Assembly (NCBI RefSeq): GCF_027595985.1
Contig: NC_073307.1
Location: forward strand, 17,288,395-17,352,394
Length of the DNA: 64,000 nucleotides
Source: Sorex araneus
Taxonomy: Eukaryota > Chordata > Mammalia > Eulipotyphla > Soricidae
Direction of reading: 5' to 3'
In this document: one piece after another, positions 47,541 to 60,000 of the stretch
How positions within the stretch are numbered: the first letter of the stretch is position 1
Layout: each line of letters opens with the position of its first letter
Notes under the pieces: generated by a model
What the model was told of the DNA's origin: nothing
Database searches by the model: none
The model's input: only the letters and a program-made list of their open reading frames with translations
Translations under genes and position numbers: made by a program

Positions 47541-49187
47541 ATTAAGCTTGGGGATTCTAGTGCAAGTCTCTTGTTCAAAGAGGAAGAAACTAGAGTCTAA
47601 GTGGGTTCACTGCCTTGCTTGAAGCCCTGGTCAAGAGCAAAATTATTCGGAACCCAAACTTCCTCATCCAATTCTACTTCACTCTTCTGTCCTGATGCAA
47701 AGTTCATAGTCTAGTGATTCATCACACTGGAGGGAATAACAATTCCTGGCAATTACTTTAGGACCTTAATAAACCCACAGCTTGTGTTTTATTTAACATT
47801 CCCTTTTTAAAATAATAACTTCATAGTCTGTGATTGTTCCCCTACCCCTCATTTGCCGGGTTAAATGTTAATTGTCAAGAAGAAGAGATAATGTGGCAGC
47901 TTGGCAAGGCATTCGTGAACCAGGGCAGTTTAACAGAATCACAGATGGAATCATTTGCATATGAGAGGTTCCCCTACCCCCCCCCCCAGTTTTGTACCAA
48001 TTAAAAGTTATCAGTTCGAATCAGGTCATAGTTTGAATGGATAGATGTTTGCAAGTACTAGAGCATGAACACATGCTATTCTTTCTTCATCATCAATATC
48101 TCTGACCTTGCCCACATTGACAAGCTGAGAAATATTTCCCAGTCAGTGAGTTCTTGCATGCATCAGAATAACTCTTGGGCATCAGAATAGCATTGGGCAG
48201 GCAGCCACTTTCAAGGGGTCAATGAGAACAGACGTTGTTTTTACTTCTCTTTCAGCTTGTGGTCATAGCTCACTCCAGGTAAAGAGTAATTCATCGCTGC
48301 CCTCTGCCAAGCACCGTTGTCAGTGGTGGTGGGGATGCCAAGATGAATAAGGCATGCCCCAGCCCTTGAGAAACTCAAGAAAAGTAAAATAGAGAGGCAC
48401 AGGAACACCTAATTTCTGTTCAAAGTGCAGTATGTGGAAATAGAGATGTAAAGAGGACATTTTGGTAGACTAGAGGACAGTAAAAGAATATTCCTGTTTA
48501 AATGAGATAACAAACAAAAATGTGACACATTAATAGGAGTTATCCAAACTGAAGAAATGGAAAAGGGTTTCTAAGCCAGTGAGTGTGAGTATGGAAAGAG
48601 AGGTATGGAGTGGGGTTTGTAAAAAGCAAGACTAAGGTTACAACAGAGGAGAGGATACTGATAATTAAGGCTAGTAAACCTATTCTGAAATGTCAACCCC
48701 CTGTAATCCTCAAGGTATTAAATTGGTGTCACCCAGTTGCATTAAGTTCCTCCTTCCCCTTTCCTTTTGTAATTGTTGCATGCTACCACTTCTATTATTT
48801 GCTTCCTATTCCTCTTAAATAGGCTTATTCTTACTTCATAGTAAGCAAGATTGGATGTTAAGGTAAATCAGTCTTATCCCTTAGTTATCTTTCTCTAATA
48901 TGTTTAACTTAATTACATAACTATAAAATATGATTACCTAAAATTGAAATATAGTTGTCTGAAATCATCTTCATATAAACAAGGGTAGACAAACCTTTGA
49001 TTTGAAAAAAAAATATTAAGATCCTGTCGCTTCAAACTATTTGTATTAAAACATTATTAAAACTATTAATAATGGTTTCTTGTGCGCACAATTTCAACAC
49101 CACACCCATCACAAGTGTATCTAACTTCCTGCCCTGAGGATCCTAACATCACTTGCTCTTAATCTCCAACACCCCACTCCACCTTTT
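47541..49187. other. intergenic DNA, mostly unrecognised
   Basis: An L2-like scrap (aagcaccgttgtcagtggtg to agcccttgagaaactc) lies at 48305-48370; nothing else supported. Confidence 0.4.
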
Positions 49188-49368
49188 GTTTTTTGTTTTT
49201 TTTGCATTTTGGGTCACACCCGGTGATGCACAGGGGTTACTCCTGGCTTTGCACTCAGGAATTACTCCTGGCGGTGCTCAGGGGACCATATGGGATGCTG
49301 GGATTCAAACCCGGGTTGGTCGAGTGTAAGGCAAATGACCAACCCGCTATGCTGTCGCTCCAGCCCCG
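49188..49368 (-). repeat. SOR SINE, full length, 13-bp TSD
   Basis: Poly(T) and gcattttgggtcacacccgg, ggaattactcctggcggtgc, tgctgtcgctccagcccc. Flanked by cactccacctttt at 49175-49187 and 49369-49381. Young. Confidence 0.95.
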
Positions 49369-49589
49369 CACTCCACCTTTTTAATGAAAGATTAATGTAA
49401 GAATCAAGGAGAAGTTGACTTATTTACAATACGCTGCGTCTTGTTCATTGGGTTGAGTTCTGAGGAGACGCTGTGAGTTGAAGTCAGGTTAAGCTTACCA
49501 TCAAGACACTGAGTGATGGCTGAGTCCCTTGATTTCCTAGTTTATAAATCAAAAGCAGTGCTTTCACTTGAAAATCTGTGTAGCTCCCA

Positions 49590-50125
49590 GCAAAGAAAAA
49601 AATTTGTATACTAAAATCTTAATTAATCCCCAGTGTGATGGAACCCGCAAAGGGCCATTTGAGGAGTACTTATGTCACTGAGGGTGGAGTTCTCAAGACA
49701 CGAATTAGTGATCTTTTTAAGAGACTCAGGATACTACTGAGTCCATTCCACCAAATAAGGCCATAGCAACAAGTCTGAGACCTGGAGAAGGTCCCACATC
49801 TACCCCAGCTGGCACCCTAATCTTGAGTTTTCAGTCCCTAGAACTCTGAAAATTAAATTTTTGTTTCTTTAAAAACACCAAGTCTTGGATTTCTGTATTT
49901 TAGTATTTTAGGTTCTTGGTGGTGGAATATGTGCACTGGTGAAGGGGATGGGTGTTTGAGCATTGTGTAACTGAGACTTAAGCCTGAAAGCTTTGTAACG
50001 TTCCACATAGTGATTCAATAAAAAATAAAAAATTAAAATAAAAAAAATTAAATATTACAAAAAATTAAAAAAAAAAAACATCAAGTCTGTGGAACTTTGT
50101 TACAGCAGATCAAATAGACCCAAAC
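49590..50125. repeat. old mammalian dispersed repeat split by an L1 tail
   Basis: ccccagtgtgatggaacccg, cagtccctagaactctgaaa and ttaaatttttgtttctttaa, continuing after the insertion with caagtctgtggaactttgtt. It is the reverse type of the element at 42740-43120. Confidence 0.55.
49883..50078 (+). mobile_element. L1 3' end, 5'-truncated, nested
   Basis: ttcttggtggtggaatatgt, ggtgaaggggatgggtgttt and agcctgaaagctttgtaacg, ending in an AATAAA-rich tail. The flanks read acaccaagtct (49875) and acatcaagtct (50079), an 11-bp imperfect TSD inside the older repeat. Confidence 0.85.
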
Positions 50126-50199
50126 AAAAGCCATGAATGATGGTTATAGTAGCTCTCACAGATAGGAGCTGTGCGTGGGATATGTCCAGTAGACATTGC

Positions 50200-50310
50200 A
50201 CTGGGCATTTTCATTTACATGTACACAACCCGATGTAACAAGTTTATTTATAAGACTCTATGAAACAAGTTAAATTGTTATGCCCTTTTAAACAGGCACA
50301 GATAGGTTTA
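50200..50310 (-). repeat. MIR fragment (tentative)
   Basis: gcactgggcattttcattta and taaacaggcacagataggtt. Confidence 0.4.
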
Positions 50311-50879
50311 AATGTCTGATGAAATTCTTGTCTTCTGTTTTGGAGAAAAGATCATATGAACAGTTGCTCTATAGAATTGAAATAGCTTTCTCCAAAAGGC
50401 AGGATTTTGCTTTCTACTCAACCATGGATTCAATGTGTATTTCTCAAAAGTCTCTCAGATTCATCAGGCAGTTTCCTTCTATGAGGTGTTAAATGTTTTA
50501 TCTTATTTGCAAGTTGGAAGATTCTTTTTAGGTCTACTTTTTTCTTATCTGGAAAGCAGAACTAATATTAACAAGTTCATAGGATTATGAAGGATTTGTA
50601 GGATTAATGTGGAGATCAAATGTGAATAAAGTGTTTACCACAAAGATTGACATAAGCTAAGTCTATAAAAATATACTATACAAGAGTACTATTACCCATA
50701 ATAAATTTTATAAGTCTTGATAATAACCTGGGAAATTAATAATTAATTGAAATAGATAATTCATCAATAAATAGAGTATTTTAATTGCACCATCTAAGAG
50801 AAAGGAATCTACCAGATGAGTATCATTTCAGACAGACCAGTTTGATTTCTTTGTGCTTACACACCTTCGATTCAAACAT

Positions 50880-51392
50880 GAATAACTGGTATGGTACTTG
50901 GCTTCCAGGATTATCCATGCTTCAACACGCCTTTGATAATCCTCCTCCATGTTGAGAAGGGCTGACTCGTGTAACCACTAAAATATTGTAGAGCTGATGA
51001 CATATGACTCTGAGGTTAGGTTCTAAAGTCTATGAAGCCTGTTATTCTTCCTCAGATTGTTCATGAGGACACTCAAGCTACCCCGTGAAGAGGCCCACGT
51101 GATACAATACTCAAATCTCTTGTCAGCCATTGAGGAGTGGAGGTTCTTTACTAAAAGCCGCATGAGTGACACATCTTAAGTAAGGATCCACAAGCCACAG
51201 TCTAGCCTCCACGTGACTGCAGTCCCTGTCAACATCTTCAACGTGACCTCATGAAAGTCTCTGATCCATAACACCCAGCTGATGTGCTCCAAAATTCCTG
51301 AGCTGAATTCCATTGAAGCACTGAAATATTTATTGTTTTAAGTCACTCTGCTTCAATATAATTTATAATACAGCAATAGATAATAAATAAAA
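50880..51392 (+). repeat. MLT1-like LTR (ERVL-MaLR), decayed
   Basis: The 3' end matches MaLR LTRs: ttattgttttaagtcactct then aatacagcaatagataataa. The internal blocks gcctccacgtgactgcagtc and acctcatgaaagtctctgat fit. An ancient non-coding solo LTR. Confidence 0.55.
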
Positions 51393-52198
51393 ATCATTCT
51401 CTGCAAAGCTTAAAGAAAGTCTTTGAACTGAAAGTGAAGAGCCATCTTGGTAAAACCTTAGTGGGGTCACTAAAGAATTCTGAATGCTTTAAGAGATGTG
51501 AGGAGGAGGAGCAGAAGGAGAGGACAGAGGGAAATGGAGACTCTGGACTGAGAAATCTTTAAACATATTTGGCTCCCAGCAGAGCCTGCCAAAATTTTCA
51601 CCAGGTATTATTCACCTATAGAGGGGTCCATTGAACAACAAGAAAAGATGGGATCAAGGGAGATGCATCCTCAAAGGCCTCAAGTACCTAGAGTTCTTAT
51701 TATCAATCAAAGGTTCAAGGTGATTGCTTGGAATGGGTCCCACTTGGAGAGCTGCTATGGAGTCGTGATGACATTTGACTAATAGAAGTTGTTAGAATAA
51801 CTTTTCACCTTGCAACAATCATTAATGAATGGGCAATGTTAGTTTAATTAACTGCTAGTTCTATCAACTTAATAATAAGTTAACTTTTTTGTAAAGTAAG
51901 ATCACTTTTCTTGCTTTTATTAAAGAGTGTTGCCTGTAGTGGGTGTGGATTTGGAATACTGCAGATATGGGTTAATTCTATCGCACATTATATTCAGTCC
52001 AGCTGTGATAAGTGCCTATCAGGAAACTTGTTAGTGGAATATTATGCAGAAGAGACTTTGGGGAAAGTGGGGAGGAAGAAATTACAACTTCCCTTCTCTT
52101 TGCTCCTGTGAAAACCCTGCTTATCTCTTTGCATTTCTTTTTCAACTATGCAAACACCATTCCTGGTCTTATAGTTAAGAAATTACTTTCTTCTAGCA
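51393..52198. other. intergenic DNA, nothing recognised
   Basis: No supported feature. Confidence 0.45.
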
Positions 52199-52385
52199 TG
52201 TTTTTTTTTTGTTTGCTTTTTGGTTTGGGGGCCACACTTGGTGATGCTTAGGAGTAACTCCTGATTCTGTGCTCAGGAATTACTCCTGGCAGTGTTTGGG
52301 TGATTATATGTGATGCCAGGAATCTAACTCGGGTTGACTCGATGCAAGGAAAGCACTCTACCTGCTGTAATATCTCTTCAGCCTC
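52199..52385 (-). repeat. SOR SINE
   Basis: gggggccacacttggtgatg, ggaattactcctggcagtgt and ctcgggttgactcgatgcaa. Confidence 0.85.
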
Positions 52386-52397
52386 CTCTAGAATATT

Positions 52398-52715
52398 TAA
52401 AAAAAAATTTTTTATTGAATCACCATATGGAAAGTTACAAAGCTTTCAGGCTTAAGTCTCAGTTACACAATGCTCAAACACCCATCCCTTCACCAGTGCA
52501 CATATTCTACCACCAAGAACCACAGTAAACCTCCCCCCACCCCCACCCCAGCCCCCCCACTCCGCCTGTGTAGCTGATAAATTTCACTTTACTTTCTCTT
52601 TACTTTGATTACACTCAATATTTCAACAAAAAACTCACTATTATTGTTTTGAGATTCCCCCCACCAAAGTCAGACCTGCTGGAAAGGAAGCATTTGATAA
52701 TTTGTTTTCCATTCC
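52398..52715 (-). mobile_element. L1 3' end, 5'-truncated
   Basis: Poly(T) and ttattgaatcaccatatgga, cacccatcccttcaccagtg, a C-rich tract, gtgtagctgataaatttcac, then gtcagacctgctggaaagga. Near-repeat flanks ctctagaatattt (52385) and ctctagcatattt (about 52716) look like the TSD. Confidence 0.85.
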
Positions 52716-53079
52716 TCTAGCATATTTTTGAGGAAATGTGAGCACATCTCAGATAAGGCCCTTATCTCCATGTCCTGGCCTAACTCATTTAGCCAGTATT
52801 CTGGGGGGCTGGGGCTTGCTTTGCTACCAATACACCTTACCCTCAAGAATCTTGTGTAGGCCCATTGTCATATAAAGGTCTTAAGGTGAATTCAACTCAA
52901 TTTGCAAATGTCTCCTTTAGTCTCTTAGGATTCACTTTAAATTAGAACTCCTATAAAGCCCTCCCAGAGTCAACTTTTCAAAAGTGGATATAGTCTAGTT
53001 TCTCCACCAAAATATGCAACCAAAGTCCTTCCTGATAGCCACTGTAGTCAACAATTTTCTTTGTTTTCTAAATACAGAA
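52716..53079. other. intergenic DNA, nothing recognised
   Basis: Unique sequence. Confidence 0.45.
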
Positions 53080-53225
53080 GACAAGTGGCATAATTCCAGC
53101 TCTAAAGAGTCTTAGGCAAGTTATTAAACTCGGTTGTTCTCAAATAAGTTTAACATCTGTAAAAGGACTGCTGTGCAGATTGAATATCTGCAACACTGAG
53201 GACTTGCAGCCTATTAAATGCTGTC
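53080..53225 (+). repeat. MIR fragment
   Basis: taattccagctctaaagagt, caagttattaaactcggttg and taaaaggactgctgtgcaga. Confidence 0.5.
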
Positions 53226-54076
53226 AAAATGCCCCAGGCTATCATTGGATACCTCCCTAGAACATAAAATCCACAAAAAAACGGTTTTCTCTCTCTTTTT
53301 TATATTATCACCCCAGCCCCAATCATATGGCCTAGTTCCTGAGAGCTATTTCCTACTCATAGTTAACATGAAGATCTAGACATTGACATTCTCAATAATT
53401 CCCCAAATCCCCATCATGGGAGAATGTTCAGTGCCCAGTTTTCTCCTTGGATTCTGCTTGCTGCCTCTTTGCTCATGCCCTTTGCTCTGCTAGGCCTTAC
53501 CTCTGCCTTATATGCAGGTGCGGGCCCACATAACTTGTTTTGTCAGTCATGGAAACTCTAGTTTCCAATTTCACCTCCTCTGTGCTCCAGATCTCTCTTT
53601 GAATATCCCAGAGCAGCCCTTCCGATGAAACATAACTATTGGCCATCAGGAGCATATACATGTGATTTATCCCCATAAAAGAAAGTAACCAAGATGTTTG
53701 GATGGAAACAACATTCTCTTCCCGTTTTTATACATAGCTTTTAAAATTAAAAAAAAAGAAAATGACATAGAAATGATAGAAACATACATTAAAATATGTT
53801 TTAAAGATTTATTTTAGAGCATTACAGAAAATCCAAAGTTACAAAGAAAAATATAAATTAGGTGCACCGCACAGATTTACCTTTCACATGTAATTATAGC
53901 CAGCATTTGGATAAATTTCCTTTATTTATTTCTAATCTATGGTTTCGCAGTGTGTCAGAGAGATGAGAGGGGGTGGGGAGGTGGTGTGGGGGGAAGAAAA
54001 AAGAAGAAAAAAAGGAAAAGAGAGAGAGAAAAAAAAGGAGTAATAGAGCTGTCACCAGTCACCACTCTGTATCCCT
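53226..54076. other. intergenic DNA; purine tract at 53965-54040
   Basis: Otherwise unique. The purine-rich gagaggggg to gaaaaaaaagg tract is low-complexity. Confidence 0.45.
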
Positions 54077-54147
54077 TTTTTGTTTGTTTGCTTTTTGTTT
54101 GGGGGGCCACACTTGGTGATGCTCAGGAGTTACTCCTGATTCTGTGC
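54077..54147 (-). repeat. truncated SOR SINE 3' part
   Basis: ggggggccacacttggtgat and tcaggagttactcctgattc. Confidence 0.8.
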
Positions 54148-54501
54148 TCATTATAACTATCTTCTATTGGGCCTTTGGGTCAGAATCAGTCTTACCCATT
54201 CCATTCAAAATTTTAGTTTAAAAAGGAATTGGATTCTTTTCTCCTTCTTTCAGGTACAGTTGAGCACCTTTGGGCAACAGCACCAGGGTGCAATGTGAGT
54301 GGGGTCAGGTCAGGGCTGTTCGATCTTAAGATCTTAAAGTTTGATTTCTTACCCACACAGGCCCCTTTTTTTTCCAATTAGGGACACATGCCTAGTTTAA
54401 AATTTTAGGCTGCAAGTGAATGTAAAATTTCCACACAGGGTGGTGGTGGGGGGGGAACCCTCATATTGATATTACAGGCCTGTTTCTCCTAAATGCACTG
54501 T

Positions 54502-54763
54502 CACTGTCACTGGCATCCCGTTGCTCATCGGTTTGCTTGAGCGGGCACCAGTAACGTCTCCATTGTGGGACTTGTTGTTACTGTTTTTTGCATATCGAAT
54601 ACGCCACAGGGAGCTTGCCAGGGTCTGATGTGTGGGTCTGCTCTCAGTAGCTTGCCGGGCTCTCTGAGAGGGGCAAGAGGGGTGGAGGTACGTGGGTCAG
54701 CCTCTTGCAAGGCAAATGCCCTACCTGCTGCGCTATCACTCCAGCCCCTGCTATCACTCCATT
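54502..54763 (-). repeat. SOR-head SINE with RTE-type tail, 14-bp TSD
   Basis: Tail cactgtcactggcatcccgt, cttgagcgggcaccagtaac, and head cctgctgcgctatcactcca at the right. Flanked by cctaaatgcactgt at 54488-54501 and 54764-54777. The 5' end carries an extra ctgctatcactcc repeat, possibly an initiation or template-jump product. Confidence 0.9.
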
Positions 54764-55039
54764 CCTAAATGCACTGTAATTTTTGCAAAACAAAGGCACT
54801 TTACAAAGATGAAGTGCTTTCCTTTCTTCTGCTAATGACTGCAAACTAGAGAGGATGGATTTTACAGTGCAGACTAATTATTTGGCATGATTAAATTGCT
54901 TCTAGGGGAGCAGCCTCCGGCTTGCTAGATGAATAAACCCCAGTTATCGCCCAACCTGTGGCCTGCCTGTCCAGATTTTGTTTCCCATCTTTGCCTACAG
55001 CAAAGCCCCAACTCAGAAATTCTCCAGAAAAGAGAATTT

Positions 55040-55345
55040 GAATCTTCCTGGTTCAACCTCATGTGACTTTTTTCAGTTCCTTGAGCATCTGACCTCTGTG
55101 TCCTTTAGTCCTTTTCTCTTGGCTTTTGCCGGTCACCAGCTACTCTCCCACAACCACTCAACCAAATACTAGCCCGAGGTCCTTTTAAAAAGAAACTACC
55201 GCTTCCTCAAAGAAGTCTCCCCTGACCTACTTTGCAGTCCTGCTAGAAGTTCTCTCAGTCTGAGGGTTGCTTGTTTGTTTCTTTCATTGTACTTGTCAAA
55301 GTCATTTGATATTCATTAGTCTGCTTTCCGGTTGGACATACATAA
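55040..55345 (+). repeat. L2 LINE 3' fragment
   Basis: tcaaagaagtctcccctgac, then tgtacttgtcaaagtcattt and tagtctgctttcc follow the L2 3' region. Confidence 0.5.
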
Positions 55346-55552
55346 AGTCAGTATCTTTTTGGGGAATTCATTATGAAATATCCATATGCTTTTATTTGAA
55401 AATGTCCTTTCAAAATATAAATTCTTTTGTGTGCATGCATTTTTAATTTATGCAAATAGAATTATGAATTCTATTCTTTTTCTCACTTTGAGGGCATAAA
55501 TATAAAAGTGTATAAATAATTCCTCCTTATATAATCAGTTCCATTTATTTGG

Positions 55553-55646
55553 GTGCTTGGGTTTGGCTGTTCCTGGCAGAGCTCAGGGCTTACTCCTGGC
55601 TCTGCAAGACAAATGCCTTACCACTGTACAATCTCTCCAGCCCCCT
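55553..55646 (-). repeat. SOR SINE, internally deleted
   Basis: ggcagagctcagggcttact, gcaagacaaatgccttacca and caatctctccagccccc. Confidence 0.75.
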
Positions 55647-55924
55647 TATCAGGTATCTTCCAATCTCTGCCACTGCAGACAATATTTCTATGAAGACCTA
55701 CAAGATGTCCTTTTGTGGTCCTGGGATAAAAATCTACATGTATGTAAATGCCAGAGCAGTAGTGCTGGGTCACTGGTTCTGTGTCTTGTGAAGTCTAAAA
55801 TTTTTAGCTCTGATCACACAGAGCTAAAAATATTCCCTCAAAGCTGTAGGTTTGGTAATTTCCACGAGTACTGAATGGAGGTTTCTATAGCTTCACATTA
55901 CCTCCTACCTTTGGCGATTTCCAG

Positions 55925-56015
55925 ATTTCCTATGTATATGTATATATACATATACATAGATACATACAACTATGCATTGTATATGTATATGTACATATAC
56001 AATATACATACAATA
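55925..56015. repeat. AT-rich repeat with inverted arms
   Basis: Runs of gtatatgtatat and the complementary acatatac form two nested hairpin-capable arms. Confidence 0.8.
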
Positions 56016-56505
56016 ACAGCCTACATTATTTTCCTTTGAAACCCTAATGCCATGCTCTTGATCATAGGTTTACTAGTTTGGAGAGTTTCCGTTCCTATAT
56101 ATTTTCTACTTACATATAGCTCAAATTTGCAATCCTATTTTTATCTTTTTATAATAAATATCTTCTATTAAATGTCTTTGGTGCAGATATTATTAAATGT
56201 CTTTGATATAAAATTAATTTCAGTGTAACTCAGCCTTGTTTAAGTGTCATGGTTTAGGCTTTTTTCTTTTAGTTTTGAAAATATTTAATTTCTTTAAAAA
56301 ATTTTTTTTTTAGTTTTTGGTCACTGTGAATTGCAAACTTATTCATGATTGGATTTGGGGAACACAATATTTCAACACAAATCCCTTTACTAGTATCCCC
56401 TGCTCTCCACTAATGTCCCTCACCCATCCTCCCCTCTCCATTTGCCTCCCACCCACCAGTTTGCCTCTAGGAGAGGTGCTTTTTTAATTAAAAAAATAAC
56501 TTTTG
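56016..56505. other. intergenic DNA, nothing definite
   Basis: AT-rich; 56310-56470 may include a diverged L1 tail (ttcaacacaaatccctttac). Confidence 0.4.
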
Positions 56506-56708
56506 GGGCCAGAGTGATAGTACAGCAGGTAGGGCGTTTGCCTTGCACACAGCAAATGTGGGTTTGATCCCAGCATCCCGTATGTTGCCCCGAGTAACAC
56601 CAGGAGTAATTCCTGAGTGCAGAGCCAGAAGTTACCACTGAGTATCTCTGGGTGTGGTGTCAAACTCCCCCACCCCCGCCCCAAACAAAATCAAATAGAC
56701 AAAAAAAT
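56506..56708 (+). repeat. SOR SINE
   Basis: ggggccagagtgatagtaca, gtgggtttgatcccagcatc, caggagtaattcctgagtgc, then a C/A-rich tail. Confidence 0.9.
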
Positions 56709-56808
56709 CTTTTTGGCACTATGGTTTATGGTACCATGATTGATAGGGTTTCATGCATAACACTTATAGATTTATTCATGATTTTTGTGATGTGAATACA
56801 CCTCATTT

Positions 56809-58030
56809 CTTTCTTTCTTGCTTTATTTTTTTTATTGAATCACCATGTGGAAAGTTACAAAGCTTTCAGGCTCAAGTCTCAGTAGTTACACAATGCTCAA
56901 ACCTTAAACTAAGAAGCTTCTGCACCTCAAAAGATACAGTGACCGAAGTACAAAGACAGCCTACAGAATGAGAAAGGATATTTACCCAATACCCATCTGA
57001 TAAGGGGTTGATATCAAGGATATACAAGGCACTGGTTGAACTCCACAAGAAGAAAACTGCCGACCTGATCAAAAAATGGGGTGATGAAATGAACAGAAAC
57101 TTTCCCAAAGAAGAAATCCGAATGGCTGAGAGGCACAGGAGAAAATGCTCGACATCACTAATCATCAGGGAGTTGCAGATCAAAACAACAATGAGATATC
57201 ATCTCACACCACAGAGACTGGCCCACATCCCAGAAAACAAAAGCAACTGGTGTTGGCATGGATGTGGGGAGAAAGGGACTCTTCTTCACTGCTGGTGGAA
57301 ATGCCGACTTGTTCAGCCCTTTTGGAAAACAATATGGAAAATTCTCAAAAAATTAGAAATTGAGCTTCCATTTGACCCAGCAATACCACTCCTGGGAATA
57401 TATCCTGGAGAGGCAAAAAGATATAGTAGAAATGACATTTGCATTTCTATGTTCATTGCAGCACTGTTTATAATAGCCACAATCTGGAAAAAAAACGGAG
57501 TGCCCAAAAACAGATGACTGGTTAAAGAAACTTTGGTACGTTTACACAATGGAATACTATGGAGCTGTTAGAAAAGATGAAGTCATGAAATTTTCATTTA
57601 AGTGTATCAACATGGAAAGTATCATGTTGAGTGAAATGAGTCAGAAAGAAAGAGACAGACATAGAAAGATTGCACTCATATGTGGAATATAATGCAGCAG
57701 AGAGGTACGAGCTAGCAATGATGCAAATTCTGTCAGAAATTTCTCTGGACTCAGTTATTAAAATACAGAAATCTAAAACCTCGCAGCCGCTATTGTGGCC
57801 ACACGACCTCATATCTCTTCATTCTCGCAATGGAAAATAAATTATCAAATGCTTCCATTCCAGCAGGTCAGACTTTGGGGGGGGGGGAAACTACTCCAAA
57901 CAATAATAGTGAGTTTTTTTGAAATATTGAATGTAATCAAAGTAAAGAGAAAGAAAAGTGAAATTTATCAGCTACACATGCGGGGTGGGGGCTGGGAGGG
58001 GTGGGGGGTGGGGGGGAGGTTTACTTTGAG
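56809..58030 (-). mobile_element. L1 insertion with 5' inversion (twin priming)
   Basis: Flanked by cacctcattt at 56799-56808 and 58031-58040. The left 100 bp (T-rich run, ttattgaatcaccatgtgga to cacaatgctcaaac, 56826-56905) is the L1 3' terminus on the minus strand. At 56906 the sequence switches to the plus strand and runs through the L1 3' region (ATCTGATAAGGGGTTG, GTGGGGAGAAAGGGAC, CTGGAGAGGCAAAAAG) into the G-rich 3' UTR, ending at about 58019. The 169-codon open frame at 57008-57517 contains LLHCWW and [14 protein letters not shown]1 C-terminal sequence, not a host gene. Confidence 0.85.
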
Positions 58031-58040
58031 CACCTCATTT

Positions 58041-59819
58041 ATTTCTAATGTCATTACTCTCTACAATAAGAAAAGAAGGCTACCAGAAACTACAAAATTA
58101 TAATGTCCCAGGTTTGCAAACAAGACATCAAATTGATGTCATTGAGTATCATTTTCTATGTTCCATGTACGCTCTGTTGGCTAAGCCTGGAGAACTTCTT
58201 GGTTATCAAGGCATCACTTTCTACAGACAGGAAATAAATACAGATCAGGCAAATGTGATTGGTACGTAAATTAATTCTGGTATGTATTTTATGTGCAGGG
58301 GAAAAATAGGAAACTCCAGAGACAAATCCCTCTTGTTCCAGATTCCATGTAAAAATGACCCAAGACTTAATTTTTTTCCTCTCACATCAACCTTTTCCAT
58401 TCAATATCCCAGCTTACTTCCTGATGATCAGGAAGTTGCAAGACCAGACGTGGTGCCCCAATTTCCATTGAGATGAAAGGGGGTACTGACAGTGGGGAAT
58501 TGTAAGAGAGAGCAAGGAAGGAAGGGAGAGAGACCATCCTGTTTTCCATGTTTATTCTTACAGCTTCTTACTCCCTACTGACCTTCCTCTTAACATGAGG
58601 AATATTTCATACATTTTGTGCTTTGTATTAAACCATGAGTTCTGCAGTCAGTGGCAAAAGCAAGACAGCCAATATCAGTCCCCCAGAGAGACTTAGCTGA
58701 AGCCTGTAACTCAGGCTCCCAGATATTGTTACTTTTAGGCTTTTACCAGAAGCAGACCAACATCATCGTCAACCCACTGATGCCATCTGCACAGCCAGCC
58801 AAGTGACTAGATTCTTTCCCATCCTGTTGTCCCATTTTCCCTTTTTCATTTTAGCTCACTTTCTCAACAAGCCCTATATAAATCCCAGAGGGAGCCCCAG
58901 CGGGAGAGTAAGGTGTTTTTATTGGATACCATTATCTCAAATTGCTTATACTGGAATAAAATCTGTTTTTCTTGCACCGACACTTGAATACTGCTTTTCA
59001 AGCTTCAAACAACCAGACCATAGATTTGGAAGAGATCTCCTTATACCTATCAGTTAAATCAGTATTGTCATAGAGCTTGCCTTGTCCCCATTACTAGTCC
59101 GCTAAACATTTTTTAACAGATCACAGCATCCTAAACCCATCTGGTACTACTCAGGTATTAAATCCTGTAAATGGAGAATGCCATCAGAAGGGAACGAACA
59201 TCATGTGGACAGTGGACAGAGTTCCCTAAACTAAACTGACCCCTAGAATCACTGCATGCACTTTCAGCAAACAGACTTGCAGGCTTAGTCTCAGACTACT
59301 GAAAAAAAAAAGTACAAATACAACTTTGTGTTCTCAAAGTCTTAGTAACTGCCAATTCTCCATAAATGGAGTCTCGCAGAGAGAATCACAACTATAACTG
59401 CAATCACAATGTACAGAAAGGGAACACTCAGGCCTAAGGAGTTTTAAGGATAAACCATGCAGAGAGAGTGGGCATCCCTTGATGTTGCTGAATAAGAGGT
59501 TTTCTTACTATTGGACATGGAACTCCCTTTGGACCTGTGGAAAAGATAAATAAAACTATTCCAGAATTTAACCTTTGACCAAAAAAAAAAAAAAACCCCA
59601 CTCAGATTTCCACCTCTGCACTTTTTTGTTTCCAAATATCCTTGTGGGTCTTGCATCCCTGGAAACACAAACCCTACAGTTCACCTCAGCTTGAGGTATG
59701 GCTGTCCTGGACATCCGGAGACAGCTTCCTGAGGCCGAGTGAGGGCGAGAGCTTCTGAGACTTCCTTTAGTGCTGCAGCTGTGCAGCTGTTGAGCCGGAC
59801 CTGGGGAGTCAGTCACTCC
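58041..59819. other. intergenic DNA, nothing recognised
   Basis: Unique sequence with an A15 run at about 59581-59595; no repeat or exon that I can support. Confidence 0.4.
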
Positions 59820-60000
59820 TGACTCAAATCTTGGCTCTGTCCCTGCCCAGGTGCGTGAACTGAGGCGATGTTGGTGTTTTCTCTCGTGTACTGTCTGTAC
59901 CTCAAAGGGGCTGGTGGAGATGAACTCGAACAGTCCATTTCAAGTATTAACCGAGTTCTTGGCCCAGAGGGAATGCTCAGTCAGTGTTGGGCAGAGGCTG
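59820..60000 (+). repeat. MIR fragment
   Basis: tcaaatcttggctctgtccc, gtctgtacctcaaaggggct and cttggcccagagggaatgct follow the MIR order. Confidence 0.5.

Noticed and set aside
48610..48822. 70-codon open frame starting MGFVKSKTKVTTEERILIIK
   Set aside because: No family match that I recognise, no splice or Kozak support, and length typical of chance in AT-rich DNA.
57008..57517. 169-codon plus-strand open frame
   Set aside because: It is inverted L1 3' sequence ([19 protein letters not shown]) inside a twin-primed insertion, not a host gene.
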